Positions 44,890 through 58,185 of a stretch of 64,000 bases of DNA are shown here, in pieces. The translations under genes and the position numbers were made by a program. The DNA lies in assembly GCA_946894095.1 (NCBI GenBank), contig OX335660.1:9057001-9121000 (forward strand). Reading direction: 5' to 3'. Origin of the DNA: Incurvaria masculella. Taxonomy: Eukaryota > Arthropoda > Insecta > Lepidoptera > Incurvariidae. The notes below the pieces were generated by a model. That model had not been told where the DNA came from. It searched no databases and worked only from the letters and a program-made list of their open reading frames with translations. How positions within the stretch are numbered: position 1 is the stretch's first letter; each line of letters begins with the position of its first letter.

Positions 44890-45215
44890 TTTAGGGTTCC
44901 GTACCCAAAGGGTGAAAACGGAACCCTATTACTAAGCCTCCGCTGTCCGTCCGTCCGTCCGTCCGTCCGTATATCACAGGGCTGTATCTCATGAACCGTA
45001 ATACATAGGTAGGCAGCTGAAATTTTCACAGAGTGTGTATTTATTTTGCCGCTATAACAACAAATAGGTAAAATAAAAAAAATATAAAAATTTAAGGGGG
45101 AAATTTAATTTAAAAAATTTAAAAATTAAAATTTACAAAAAACGTAGTTCTTTGGTGTTGATGGCACGGAACCCTTCGTGTGCGAGTCCGACACGCATTT
45201 GGCCGGTTTTTTATT
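44890..45215 (-). repeat. GGCCAAGT element, copy 7
   Basis: Full-length with an expanded AT-rich segment near 45090-45145. Confidence 0.78.
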
Positions 45216-48064
45216 ATCAAGTATTTGTAGACTACATATTGGTCGATAAGCGATTACTTCACGAGTTCAAAATCGTTAGTTTGAGTGTCGACAAACGAAC
45301 ATGTGCGAACCTTCCTTATTTTTGAAATACCCATTAGGTACTTTCAAAGTTACCTGATAAATTATTCTATAAAGACTCGCATACATGCATGGATTCTACA
45401 TTTATTTACTTTTAAAGCCCGAAATACTTCATTTAATTAGTATTCACCCAATTTCATTGCACGAAATAACCCCAGGTACAAAGATCATGCGATATCATAC
45501 CGAAGATAAGCATTATTAGGACAATCATTCCAAGTACATATGATTTGTGCAAACGGAATTCAATCAAACGACTGAACTTTAAAGCTCAAAATAGAATAAA
45601 GCGTTTCCATGGAACCACCATGTCAAAGTAATGTTGGGTGCAAGGCGAGATTAGGATCGGAATAAAACGAATTAAGAACATTTTTGAAAAGGGAACGTTC
45701 GAAGTTTGAACGTTGCGCTGCCTCCTCCGGCAGCCGCGACCGCCCCGCCGCGCCGCCGCCGTCCGTGTCACGTCAAATGTCAAATTGTGACACTTTCCGC
45801 GCGGGTAGCTCTCACATAGCGCGCCCGTGAGTGTTGGCTGAGCTAGTAATATTTATTTACTATAAAATTGTTAATGCACGCAGCCCTCAAGTTTAATCCG
45901 TGGCTAATTAATAGGTACAGATACAGATTATAATTAGAGAAAACCAACACATACCTACTTTCTTCAAGTCTTGTATGGAGAATAAGACTGCGGAAAGAAG
46001 ACAATGATTTCTTACATTTTCGGATTAGACAACACTTTTAGGCAATTTTTTCCCCACTTAATTTACGTCTAGCTAGCACCCAAAACGATCAGGTTGATTT
46101 TGGTTGGTTTATGCAAGCGATAATTGCTCAATCGTGGATTCTAAGATAAAGTAAGTACCTAAAATTATAAACGCAGTGATGTTATAATTTGCAAATCGTG
46201 TATAAATAGCAAGCAGGAATTAAAATAATGTTTTTTATTTAAGCTTATAAAAAAGGATGATGATCCATCAAACTGAAACTCCAATCCACCATATTTAAAG
46301 TATATTTATTTATTAATAATGTTGGCTTTCATTACATTATTCGATAAAATAAAACTTTAAACTGGATAAAACTTTGGCGAAGTCCTGAAACCAATCCTAT
46401 AACGCCGCCCCGAGCAACAGAGACAAAACTTCCAACAGATTCCCCTGTTCGAGAGTAGAACTGCTTTCTGCACCTAGAACCGAAACCAAAGATGGTTTTT
46501 TTTAAAGATGTTTGGTCAAACTCTTTGGAACAACGCCATTCGTAAGACGCTTTGGAACTACACCATTCGTCGACACAAATTAGGTCTGAATATTTCATGA
46601 GTTTCACATTTTCAGCCTTGTAACTGTGTTAGTCATGTCATGTCATGTCCATGAGGAAGATCTCGTTGGACTTGCGATAGACCAGAACAATTTCCGGCTT
46701 ATTAGGCACTCGAGTGTCTTTATTCTGTAAAGGTGCTCGAAGTATTAATAATATATTCGCCAATTACCTGCGCGAATGAATCAGTGGTGACAAGTGGGGT
46801 TCGTGAGTTCCTGAAGTTCAAAGCCCTACTATGCGAATTTCAACTAACACAAACTAACCATGCCGTGATTTAAAATGGCGGTACTACATGCTGGCCTATA
46901 TCTGGAAAACTAAAGACTGCACTAATATGTAGATGGTAGAGTTCTGATGCTTAACGTTCGTTGTGGACATTTACGACAAATATTTCAACTACAACCGATT
47001 TGATATTTTCACCAAGTTCGTATTAGACATCAGGTTCTGGAGCCAATATTTTATATTTAATAATAGAGTACGTCCGAAATTGCTAGATGCACTGTACGCG
47101 TAGGGTTTGTTTGATAATTCGATACCAGCCTTGGAAGAGTAATGCTAAGATTCATAGTACGTTACTTCTGTTTGGCCTGGCAAAGTCATACCTTCTGGAT
47201 ATCAATGTTGACGTTAAATATATGAGACAAACATCAACATTCTTCAAGGTATGTCTTGGCCTAGCCAAGCGGAAGTTACGTCTATGAATCTCAAAATTAC
47301 TCTTATTTTCCTCTGTTTGTCTTTTGTCCCTTAGGACATTTTTTATACTGAGATTTCAATTTGGCATACAAGATTTTGTTTGGTCCGCCATACTTGGCCA
47401 ATGGTGTATAGCCGCTATAAAGTCGTGAGCATAAGTGACGTAGGTTTTCTCAGTGGGGACCCGACCCATGTTGCTTCACTCATGACAGCGGGAGCATATT
47501 TCTTGACACCACTTTAATACAGTTTGATTTATTATTATTCTTTAAAATCTTAACTTTTGCGCAGAGTAATTATTATTAATCTTATCTTTGGTCGTAGGCT
47601 GATAGCAAGGCATTTAATAAAAAACGACGAGCGATGAGTATTTACGAATAGGTTATCAGAGCCTCTATATTACAAGTTACAAATCAATTATCAAAATTAG
47701 CTGAGCTCTTTATTTCCACAGGTTTACATCACTGAATAGAGCAGGCATTTGAGGCATACACTGAATCGTCAGTCCATGGGATTTTTGTGCAAATGAAATA
47801 TTGTGTTCTCCGTCCATTTCACTATATTTTTCCATGTTGAGAAATACATATCGCAAGGCAGACTCTTAACTAGAGACCCACTCCCATGGCACAGAATCAG
47901 TATCCCAAGAATAGGAGGCGATGGTAGGACGGGGACAGAGGAATAGCGTTTATGCAGCTCAGAAGAGTATTTTAAGAGTATTTCTGACCACATTTTATAT
48001 AGCTCCACTCGGGTGAATGTCGGAGACAAACTTTAACCGAGCGGAGCCGGAAACTTCAGCTATT
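45216..48064. other. Unassigned DNA with GC-rich island
   Basis: A CpG-rich island at 45710-45840 could be promoter-associated. The frame at 47769-48029 has no recognised motif. The rest is AT-rich. Confidence 0.45.
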
Positions 48065-48640
48065 ATTATAGACTAGCTCCGGTACCCGGCTCCGCTCGGG
48101 TTAGTGTCGGCTAAAGTTTTTCATGGATAAAAAGTAGCCCACATGGCTGGTCCAAAATAGGGTCAAACTGTTCCAGGGCAATGTATCCATCTACCAAATT
48201 TAATCAAGATCGTTTGAGCCAAAATAGCATGATTTAATGAGAAACGTCCAATAATACCCATTTACAGCTTCGTTGACATTTGGTAGCTATTTAAAAAAAA
48301 ACATTTGTCGCCAGAAACTTTCTGCACTTGCACTGCTACATTGCCTCAACATCGAAAACGGTAACCCGAACCTGACCGCTCCCAGAGATGCTATACATTG
48401 ATAAAATACGCATATAAATAGGGTAAGTGTTTCGCAACTTACAAGAATTTAACTAAATTATATTTAGCCTATCCTAATTCCCGGGTAGTGAAATGTAAGT
48501 GTACTAAGTTTAATCTAATTCGGATGATTGGTTTAAGAGTTATGGAGGAACATACATACATACATACATATATACAGAACTGATTTCTAAATAAAAATCG
48601 TCAATTTAGTTTTAGTATCATACATAAAGTCTACAAACGA
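48065..48640 (+). repeat. Unclassified lepidopteran repeat with CATA microsatellite
   Basis: It starts TAGACTAGCTCCGGTACCCG and contains ACCAAATTTAATCAAGATCG and a CATA run at 48552-48572. This arrangement is typical of RTE- or Helitron-derived repeats in Lepidoptera. Confidence 0.45.
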
Positions 48641-48893
48641 ACTATCTTAGAAAACAAAGCAACTTACTCCATGAACACCCCTAACGGATTTATTATTAGC
48701 ATAGAAAATGATCTCAAGGACAAGGAGATATGCGAACTTAAAATTGAAAGAGCATATGTCGCCCACTGGATGTGCAGTCGAGCGAGCGACACATCGTGGG
48801 ATGGTCAGCACGAGGGTCAGCACTTCCGACACATTAAGGTGAACTGGACTGGTTATGTATTTTTAATGCCGTGTTTTACTTACATGGAGGGTT

Positions 48894-49218
48894 TTTAGGG
48901 TTCCGTACCCAAAGGGTACCAACGGAACCCTATTCCTAAGCCTCCGCTGTCCGTCCGTCTGTCACAGGGCTGTATCTCATGAACCGTAATAGTTAGGCTG
49001 CTGAAATTTTCACAAAGTCTATATTTATTTTGCCGCTATAACAACAAATAGTAAATAAAAAAAATCAAGGGGGCCTCATACAAAAAACCTGTTTTTTTGT
49101 ATTACATTTTATACGATGGTACGGAACCCTTCGTGCGCGAGTCCGACTCGCACTTGGCCGGTTTTAACAAAATTATTTTCGGTTCCGTTTTCACCCTTTG
49201 GGTACGGAACCCTAAAAA
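48894..49218 (-). repeat. GGCCAAGT element, copy 8 plus inverted end fragment
   Basis: A full copy (48894-49167) is followed by a plus-strand 3' end fragment (49178-49218, CCGTTTTCACCCTTTGGGTA). The two form a short inverted repeat. Confidence 0.75.
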
Positions 49219-49490
49219 GGATAAAGTTTGATATGGTTTAATCTATAAGAATCTCAAGACGGTAGTTTTAAAATTGGATATTATGTTCTGAACAAAAAAA
49301 AAGTGAAGGGGCATATGCCCCTTAACGTGCTACCTACTAGGGAAATGTTTAAGCAGCCATCGCATTGTCGTCGGCGCCTCCTGCTTAAAGTAATTGCAGT
49401 GCAGCCGGGGTTTTAGGATTGGCAACATCTGTGAAAACGTTTTGCATGACATTTGGTGTAATTTTTAAAAGTATTATCTTATAATATAGA

Positions 49491-49898
49491 GCGGCTCGTA
49501 GCCTAGTGGCGCGGGGACTGGCCTAGCGTACCAGAGACCTGGGTTCAATACCGACATGCACCACTGTCTTTCTCTTTCCGAGTTCGACAAGTGCATTTCG
49601 TTACGAATGCGAGCTGCTCCATGGTTCGGAATCCATGTAAAACTGTAGGTCCCCTTCCCCTACTAGGTGGTAGGGTTTATGCCCGCCCGGGTTGGTACCA
49701 TCGCATTGGATGAAAAGATGGTCGAAGCGGCAATGAAAAATTGTCCGTGTTTTCCATCCAGCTCAATGTAGCCGTGCTCATAAAGGGAAGGTCCTGGCAT
49801 GGCACCAAATTCCTTCGGGAATGAGGTGTATTGGGCTAATATCATAACGGTAGTTGTGTGGTATTAGCCATCCATGTCAGGTCGCATAAAAAAAAAAA
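49491..49898 (+). mobile_element. Full-length tRNA-headed SINE
   Basis: Nearly identical to the 23800 copy: box A, box B, pyrimidine-rich linker, body, tail and A-run. The low divergence suggests relatively recent amplification. Confidence 0.9.
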
Positions 49899-52231
49899 TT
49901 CTTCTACCAATCCTGTCGCAAGAATATGCAGTCTTTATAATAATTGTGTAAATATTTGCAAGGATAATCTCGATGTATTTCACGACAGTTGTTCATGTTT
50001 CAGAAGTAAATTAATAAAGGTTTTCAAATAGTGTTCAATATATATCTAAGTATATTTACATCAATCGTTTAGCGTCCTATTAGTATTAATTATGTTTTTG
50101 CATGCTGTGCAAACTTTTAATTGGGGCACAGTCACTTACTCTTGTATACTTTTATTAATTTACCTGCTGTTGTAATGTCTGTGTCCTGTAAGATTGCCAA
50201 ATAAAATAAAATCGAATAAAATACTGTTTTTTTCTATACGTACTACTGCGGACTATACGGAATTCGGGACACGCAACATCGAATTTTCGTTGCACTGAAT
50301 AGCGCCCTGTGAAGTTCTTGCGTGTCGTCGGCACTTGAGAAAATCTCGCACTCGATAACTCACTCGCCGGCGCTGCTGTAACAACGAGTTTCGATTTCCT
50401 TTCTCTCACTTGGTGACGTAACTCAGTGTAGTTTGACTACTCCATTGTTGAGTAATCTCTCAAACATTCCATTTTAAATTTGAATTTCTGGCGCCCTTTA
50501 TATGCAAATGCGAACTACCCACACTTTCCGTCGCTTTTGAGTAACTCCACGAAGGTTTTGGCGCCATTCGACTGCCACGTTTTTCCTGCACTGAGCTCTC
50601 GACATATACTTCGAGAAATCCAGCCAAAATTAGTTTTGATTGCCTATTTTCGATGTCTGCAGCGAATGCTAAGCTTGCCTAGTAGTGGCTGATCTATAGT
50701 GAGTGTCTCGCCACGGCGGCGCCTTCTCATCATCACCACTGACACCAGCAAACCCCGAGCCCGGGTTCCAGCTCGAGACGTGAACACCCACTGGCGCGGA
50801 GAGCAAGTCAGTCGCAATGTATTTTATAGGGCGCCATACAATCTCTTAAGGTATCTCATACGGTATCATCATCACGTACGAGTATTTCTGGATACTTAGT
50901 ACGACGAGTACGATGACAAAAAAATACTAGTGACAGTAGCTAATGACAAAATATCTACAGTGACAGAATAAAACCATAAAATGTCTGGTTTATCTGGGAA
51001 ATCCTTCCGTGCTGTTTCTACCACCGCTCAACGCGTAACAGGCAAGGAATGCACCCATTCACTGTACACTTTAAAAAAATAAGAACCAACCAAGCGATCC
51101 CCTAGATCCTTTCTCTATTGGGTAGGTAAACAATGGAATTGAACCCTTGCCAAGGTGTTTCCCCCAAAGTGCAACCGGGCCCCCTACTACGAACGCTATC
51201 GAGCAGGCGCTATAACAAAGCTGACATCGCCTGTCAAAAATATTGTATGCGTTTGACAGTTAGGTATCGAAAGCGCTTTGGAAACCATCTGTCAAACGCT
51301 AGAATTCCTGCCTATTTCGATATTTACCTGACTGTCATAAAGACCTAATTTATCTGTCTGTAGTAACTCATGGGCTCCTGAGAAATTGCATGAATTTAAT
51401 TTTCACGTGAAGTGAGCTAGAGCCGATCCGGACGAACTTCAGTCCTGTCTTAAATGAACTGTTGACCTGAATTAAATATAAATTAACTGACGGCCGCTCT
51501 ATCCAACCAATAGCACAATTTCTCGTAGGAGCTTGTTTTTAATAATTACATTTATTTAATTTAGCATTAAGTAAACTACATGCACCACCGCGCAGTGACC
51601 CTCTGTATGAATATGGCGATAAATCCTTTGCGTTTCCCATAACTATCCTGCAGAGATAAAATATATAAAATGTCGTCTTTACTCCAGCCAGTGGATCGGC
51701 TATGAATCCATGATGGCAGCACTTTAATTTTGAATAATATTATTCACCTAAAATAGTAATTTTCATTTCCTCAATTTTTTCAGCAGGTTGTAAATATTTT
51801 TCCGATCAATGGGTTTTTTTTTCATCTGGTAACTCTTAAAAGACAGTGGTGCCCTCAGTCAGGCACAAAATATGCTATGTGGGACTATACGAAGTAGCAG
51901 TATTATATTCTGTGGAATAATTCTAATTATAAAATCGGTTATGGTGCTGTCTCTACAAAAAACGCAAAAACAACAAATGTTGCTATTAGTAATATCCTTC
52001 TGCCTATATAAATATTGTTGACATACATTAATAATTATAAAATAGGTATAATTTAATTTATTTGCACGCTACAAAGTTCAGCAGTCATATTCACGGTTCG
52101 AATTTGAATACCATACACCATACCATACAAGATGCGATTTAATACGGACATAATTAGCGCATTAAAGTTAGTCCACCTGCTCCTGCTACTACTACTAAAC
52201 TGCTGCTACTAATGACAATAAATACGACCCA
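49899..52231. other. Unassigned non-coding DNA
   Basis: GC-richer pieces at 50250-50410, 50700-50830 and 51130-51350 have no recognised repeat or coding signature. Confidence 0.45.
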
Positions 52232-52779
52232 CCGCTAATCCCATCCCGCTTAACTCCCCATACAAACGGGGAAAGAAGATCACGCTCATATTTCTTTTCA
52301 GAGATCCCAAATTTGTTCAAAATATCTTTAATTGATCGAACTAGATGTCTAATGACCGTTGGCATTGTAAAATTGTGTTTGTTTTCTAAGTTATAAGGTC
52401 CGAAAGTTCGATTTTTTTGCGCGTTTTATACAATAACTTCGGAGGTGGATTACGTAATGATAAAGTAAGTACATCTTAAAAATATTAGTCATCAGACATA
52501 GCTTATTTAATCAAGATTTATAATATATTTGGATTTTGTTAGATTTTTGACTACAGCGGTCGTGGTTTACTTTTAGCTATAAGTCGTTTTGTAAATAAAA
52601 TTTTCGTAAATCTTACAAAATCATACACTATGCACATTGTCTTTTTTGTGGACATGTTGCATCTTCCTCATGACGGAGCCTGTCTTTTTCTTTGAAACAG
52701 AGAAGGTTCCAGAGCGCAACAGCACGGTTTTGTACCTTGCCCGCGAATGAGTTAGTCCCGCCGGGTTGGGCCAACTTAA
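52232..52779 (-). mobile_element. piggyBac-like MITE, copy 5
   Basis: The left terminus is decayed (CCACCGCTAATCCCATCCC); the right ends GTTGGGCCAACTTAA. The interior matches the other copies. Confidence 0.75.
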
Positions 52780-53001
52780 TAAACAATACAGTCCACAATT
52801 TGGCATTCATATTTTTTCCTAAAATCCAGCAACGTACGTGGACTGCGCGCAAATTTCGAGTGCAGCCCTCCCCTTCACCCATAGAATAAAGCATTTGAAG
52901 CTTAATCGCCCTCCCATACATATAGTGTAGAAACATGAAATAATATAAATGTGTCGGATAAACCGTACCACATAGTAAGTGAGTAGTAGATAAGTCTCCT
53001 A

Positions 53002-53168
53002 GGCTGAGATAAATAGTCGTAACCGAAACTAAACTAACGAAAAGTAGTACTTTGTGACGTCAATTGGCATTATTTTGAGATTTCGTTCATACAAAACGTG
53101 TCAAAGTGACGTCACAAAGTACTACTTTGCGTTAGCATTAATTTCGGTGACGACTATTTATCTCACCC
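53002..53168. mobile_element. Harbinger-like palindromic MITE, copy 2
   Basis: Same 167-base palindrome as at 16756, with CTA duplicated on both sides. A three-base duplication is typical of PIF/Harbinger elements, though the usual target is TWA. Confidence 0.8.
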
Positions 53169-55094
53169 CTAGAGTTTTACGTGGAGTCCAAACTACGAAT
53201 GACACATCCCTTATTATTCGCTTTTTCCGAGATGCTCATTTGTGTAAATTAAAGAACTTAAAATTTCCAAAATACTAAATTGCCAAAAACTACAATAATT
53301 TTAGCGATCCTTTTACACGGATTGGCGCTATCAATAAAATAAATATCTGTGCAAACGAATCCTAAAAAAATGCAACATCAAAAGGCGCCGCCAACCATAC
53401 ATAATGTCTCTATCCTAAGCATGCCGCCTTCCCACACAAAACATCCCAACTTATTGTTAAAATATTAGTTATAACCAAAGTGTTTTTATTTCAATGTTAA
53501 CCCGACCAAACTAAATTTAAGCTGTATGTGCATAGGCTTGATTGTAGTGCGTCTGTCTGCTCGCACTATGTGAAGATTGTTTCGGAATTAATCTTCACAA
53601 TAATATACGCAATTTTCAACATTCGTTTTTAAACAAATTTTATTGGAAAACATCTGAGATTTCAATTGATATCGTACAACAACTTTAAGGCATTGGTACT
53701 AGCCGAATCGCGAAGTTTGATGAGGCACCCCAAGTAAACTAGCTTACGCTGACGATTAGAAATTGAATTATTACAATATATGAATAAGTTCATCGTCTAC
53801 CGATTAACTTGTTTTCGTTAAAATATGTTTTCATTTTCCATACAAAATTAATTGTAAAAAAAGGTGTACATTTCCGAACGTTTGTTAACTAAATATACGG
53901 AATAATTGTTTAAACATAAATGCCGTTTTTACTTCTATCTAGTGATCATATTACTTAAAAAAAATATGTGAAAAATTTACTTTTTTTTCTAAAAAATAAT
54001 CTTAAATGAATTCAATATAAATACGAAAAGTTAAATAAATTTATTGTGATTCAAACTTCAAATTCCACGAACACATTTTGTAATAAATTATTCTCGATGA
54101 ACACCACGAGCTCACGAACGATGTCTTTAAACTATAGATGAGACACTATTACAGTTTCAAGAGTTGGGGGGGGGGGGGGGGCATTATAGAGAGCACAAAT
54201 TACTGCGATATCTGAGAAAATGTTACAAATAATTCGTCATAAAGATTGTTGAGAAAGGTTAGGTTCGTTAACCTTATTCACAAGCGACATATCGTTAGAG
54301 GCCAAATAATAATGGCATTAACATTTAGATCTTAGTGTTTATTTCATGATTGTGGATGGATTTTTAATTCATGTCTAAGCATATACAACGTTCCCAACTA
54401 CTTGCGGAACATTAGATTCCTTTTACGCTCCATTAATTAATTTTATGGAAAGTCTAACTTTTTATTTAGAGGATGTTGATGTCAGTTTATTTCAATCCCA
54501 ATCATAATTTCCCAAATGGTGGCCTTTGCACCACTATATTTATCTTTCCTCTGCACCATAGTCTCGATCTTGAAAAAATAATTCTGCGCACAACAACGGA
54601 ACAATCAAAACCAGCAGCTCCCAGATCGAAGGCGCATCGTCGCCAGAAGCGAGGCCCGGTGATGCGAACTAATCGCGTCAGACCGTCCCGCCAAGTGAAC
54701 TATGAAAATAAGATTCCGTGTACTTTCCGCTGGGCCCGCGTCCCGTCGGATAGTGGCCGGAGATCCCGGAGATAATCCGCCCGGGACGCCGTGACGGCTC
54801 TCCTGCCTAGGTAATTAAACTTTTTGATTAGGGTTGGATTTTGGGAATATTATTTTCGGAAGAGTTGAGTCGGGGGCCGCTACTTCCAACACTCTTTGTA
54901 TTTTCAACGCGATGTCATAGGACGATGGAGAAAGAGTATAACACTTTTTTTTGTCATTGCTCCTACACTTATTTTTGGTTACTGGACTATTGCCCGTCCG
55001 CCCGTTCCCAGCACCTCTACTAAGTTACTAAGTTACCTGTCGGTTACATCATGTAACTAGTGGCTTTGAGCTGTAGACCTCGCGAGTCGGTATA
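53169..55094. other. Unassigned DNA with GC-rich island
   Basis: A GC-rich block at 54620-54810 ends in a donor-like CTAG|GTAATT on the plus strand. No partner exon is recognised. Confidence 0.4.
54166..54181. repeat. G homopolymer (16)
   Basis: Sixteen consecutive G in AT-rich DNA. Confidence 0.95.
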
Positions 55095-56026
55095 TTAGGT
55101 TGGGGAAAAAGTTTCTTCGCATTTTTTAAGAAAATTCAAAACATTTTTTAATATGGTTTATTTACATTTAACTAAAGTATGTAGGTACCATTTTGTTCGA
55201 TAACTTTTTGCCATCTTGTAGGTAGGGACATGATCCCATTGCTATAGAAATATTGGGACTTCTGATCAATATACCGCGACAAGTGGTTTTGGCAGTCCTC
55301 TCGTGATGTTAACCTGACACTGCCTAAAGAATTCTGAAGAGACCTAAACAGGTGGAAATCTGAAGGTGCAAGGTCAGGACTATACGGCGGATGCATTAAC
55401 ACCTCCCAGCCAAACTCTCTTAGTTTTTGCTGAGTGGCTAAAGATGTGTGAGGTCTAGCCGGTTCATTAGGTTTCTTTCAGTGAGCTCGTGAGGTACCCA
55501 AATATCGAGCTTTTTTGTGTACCCAGTTCTTTTCAAATGCGCCAAAACTGTTTTGTGGTCAATTCCTAGTTCTTCAGCTACGTCGTAACTACTGATATGC
55601 CGATCTTGCTCCACTTTTTCAAAAATGGCATCCATTTTATCCGTAATAGGGCGACCAGAGCGACGTGCATCTTTGACATCAAAATTTCCGGATTGAAAAC
55701 GCTTAAACCAAATTTGTGCTACTCTCACAGACACTGCACTAGGTCCATAAACATCGCAATTTTTTTTCGCGGCTTGCGTTGCATTTTTACCTTTTTTGTA
55801 GTAAAATTTTAAAATGTATCGAATTTCTTCATTAGATTCACTCATTTTGACAGTACGAAAAACAAATGAGAATCACACATTTTCCTAATTTGAATTTGGA
55901 ATTATGTTCTTTAAAATTTAAACTTTCAATGATACCAAAACCAGCCAGATACAAATAGTATAGCCAAAGAGATTTTATTACAAGTTCATACATACTATAA
56001 TGCGAAAAGACTTTTTCCCCGACCTA
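55095..56026 (-). mobile_element. Internally deleted mariner copy (about 0.93 kb)
   Basis: Both termini match the 36.7 kb element. The left 364 bases are identical by eye, and I count about six differences over the remaining shared sequence. A block equal to 36.7-kb positions 37076-37427 (about 352 bases) is missing, with the join at TCTAGC|CGGTTC. Only one direct-repeat base supports the break, so it may be an abortive gap-repair product. Confidence 0.88.
55172..55845 (-). pseudogene. Deleted mariner transposase relic
   Basis: The reading frame starts with the same N-terminus as the intact copy for about 127 residues. It then enters the 352-base deletion, which is not a multiple of three and shifts the frame. 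The lost part corresponds to residues about 129-246, including the first two catalytic aspartates. The last 76 residues persist in a different frame. It cannot be catalytic but keeps both ends and could be mobilised by the intact transposase; that is inference. Confidence 0.88.
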
Positions 56027-56399
56027 TTATTTAAACAAATGACATTAAATCATTTTTTTTTAAAACTGGATCGACTCAAAATTCTATTTGAATATCGAAC
56101 CTGCGCAAAAAAATGTCACGCGAATCAGTTGAGAAATGCGACCTGTTTTTTTTTAAAATTAATCAGCCATTATGCAAAAATTGTCTGGCTCCACCATGAA
56201 AATCAATAAATATATCGAACTGCTTACAAAATTTCTCGCGAATCATCAAGAACTGCGGCCTGTAGAGAAAAACAGCGGGACATTTGACGAAAATATATTT
56301 GTCGAATATGCAATGTAACCGAAAGTTACTTGTCAAATTTTATGTAACTAGAGGTGGTGTAAACAGGGGTATGACATGCAAGGCAAGTCCCCGCGGTTT

Positions 56400-56659
56400 G
56401 CTTCTGGATGGGTGACCATTTTCAATCGTTGAGGCTGGTCGTGGTTCGGATTGCACGTAAGGTGGTACGGACTGTAGGTCCCCTTCCTTACTTACTAGGT
56501 GGGAGGGTTAATCCCGCCCGGGTGGGTACCATCGCATTGAATGAACGATCCAGTTCAATGTAGCCGAGCAATATAAGGAAGGTCCTGGTATGGCACCTAG
56601 TTCCTATGTGGTTTGTTAGGCTAAAGTTTGACGTTCAGTTTAGTATTAGCCATCCATGT
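56400..56659 (+). mobile_element. 5S-headed SINE, partial
   Basis: It begins within the 5S head (GGATGGGTGACCATT) and lacks about 50 body bases after CGATCCAGTTC. Its tail abuts the tail of the next SINE. Confidence 0.78.
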
Positions 56660-57042
56660 TTTTTTTTATGTGACTGAACATGGATGGCTAATACCACACT
56701 TTCTGTTATGGTATTAGCCCAACACACCGCATGGGAACTAGGTGCCGTGCCAGGACCTTCCATATATTGCACGGCTACATTGAACTGGACGGAAAACACG
56801 GACAATTTTCATTGCCGCTTCGACCATCGTTCATCCAATGCGATGGTACCAACCCGGGCGGAATTTACCCTACCACCTAGAAAGTAAGGAAGGGGACCTA
56901 CAGTTTAACGTGGAATCCGAACCATGGCCAGCCTCTCTCAACGGTCGAATGGTCACCCATCCAGGACCAGACCGGACCCAGCGCTGCTTAACTTCGGAGA
57001 GCGATCGCCGAAGTGTCGGTGTGCCAGTGGGGCCATTGAGGC
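56659..57042 (-). mobile_element. Full-length 5S-headed SINE, inverted
   Basis: Minus-strand copy from the A-tail (T-run at 56660) to the head, including GGTCACCCATCCAGGACC and CTTAACTTCGGAGAGCG. Confidence 0.88.
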
Positions 57043-57821
57043 AAAAACTAGCCGCTCAACTCAACGTACGTTCCTTAGTACGAAAATGTCGGGTGTCGGA
57101 TGCTGGACGGTTTGCGACTGGGCGAAGTATGTCGGACAAAGCGCGGTTTCTCTGTGATGCCGAAAGAAAGCTTAGGATACCGCACCGCATTGTGCTGCAC
57201 AATAGTTCGGCGGATAAGCCGTAAGCGATCCAGCTAAAGTACATTTTAAAAATAAAAGCTGGCTTTTTAGTAAATAATACCTCATGTGTTACATTAGATA
57301 ACGAAAATATCGACGAAATACCGCGGAATCCCATGCATTATGTGTTTTTAAAGCTCCATATGACGCAAACCTCCAACATTTTGGGTTTATTTTTATTTGA
57401 TCTAGGCGTCGGTTAAGAATAAATATCCCGTAGAAAATAAAAAATCAAAATTTAGAATATTATCTGGTGTATGACCGTAAAACGGTTTTAATGCGTTGCT
57501 TATTTTCTTTAAAAAAATATACGTTTGCAAACACATAGTTACTAGGGTTTCAAGCCGGCGCTTGAAAACTATAAATGATTTAGACAATTCTCTTTTTTGC
57601 GGTAAAAGATCACATATTTATCTAGTGAATAAGCCGGAAAAATCTATTAATTCACTTTAGAAAGTAGACTTTATAGCCCAAAAACATAAATTTCGCTCGC
57701 CTGAAAAAGATTTTGACGCGCATACAACAATGAACCCTAACGCAAAGTCACTGCTTCCGGAGGTCGCCATTATCGTTTGCTTGCATTAGGGTTAGGACCC
57801 TGTACCCGAAGTCCCAGTTGT
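57043..57821. other. Unassigned non-coding DNA
   Basis: Continues from the SINE head with no recognised family; AT-rich after 57240. Confidence 0.45.
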
Positions 57822-58142
57822 CACCTAAATTGGCGTTTACAGCAAACCGATCGACTGGCGTTTTCAAATGTATGGAAAATTGAAGAGCGAGCGCAGTGGG
57901 CGTTAGGCGAACTCACATTTGCGAGTCCGAGTTTTATTTGACAGCTTACTCAACGTTGCCGTAAATAAGTCGACGTTACCGTTTACGTCGACTCCGCGTT
58001 TTCATACAAATCGGAAGTCCGAGTTTGACTTTGTCAGCTTGAAGTAGTAAAACCACAGAACATTTAGTAAAAACTTGTATGGAGTTTGACGTTTTTACGG
58101 AAAACGCCAGTCGGTCGGTTTACCGTAAACGCCAATTTAAGT
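57822..58142. mobile_element. Palindromic MITE, copy F
   Basis: Left end intact; the right end reads GCCAATTTAAGT. A SINE follows 40 bases later. Confidence 0.75.
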
Positions 58143-58185
58143 AAAAACTCATACTGACCACTCAGGACTCAGTTGGAGCCTCACG

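Noticed and set aside
49491..49565. tRNA gene
   Set aside because: Box A and B are present, but no cloverleaf or acceptor stem can be formed; it is the SINE head.
56838..57224. 128-codon ORF
   Set aside because: It runs through the SINE in antisense and into unassigned DNA; no coding signature.
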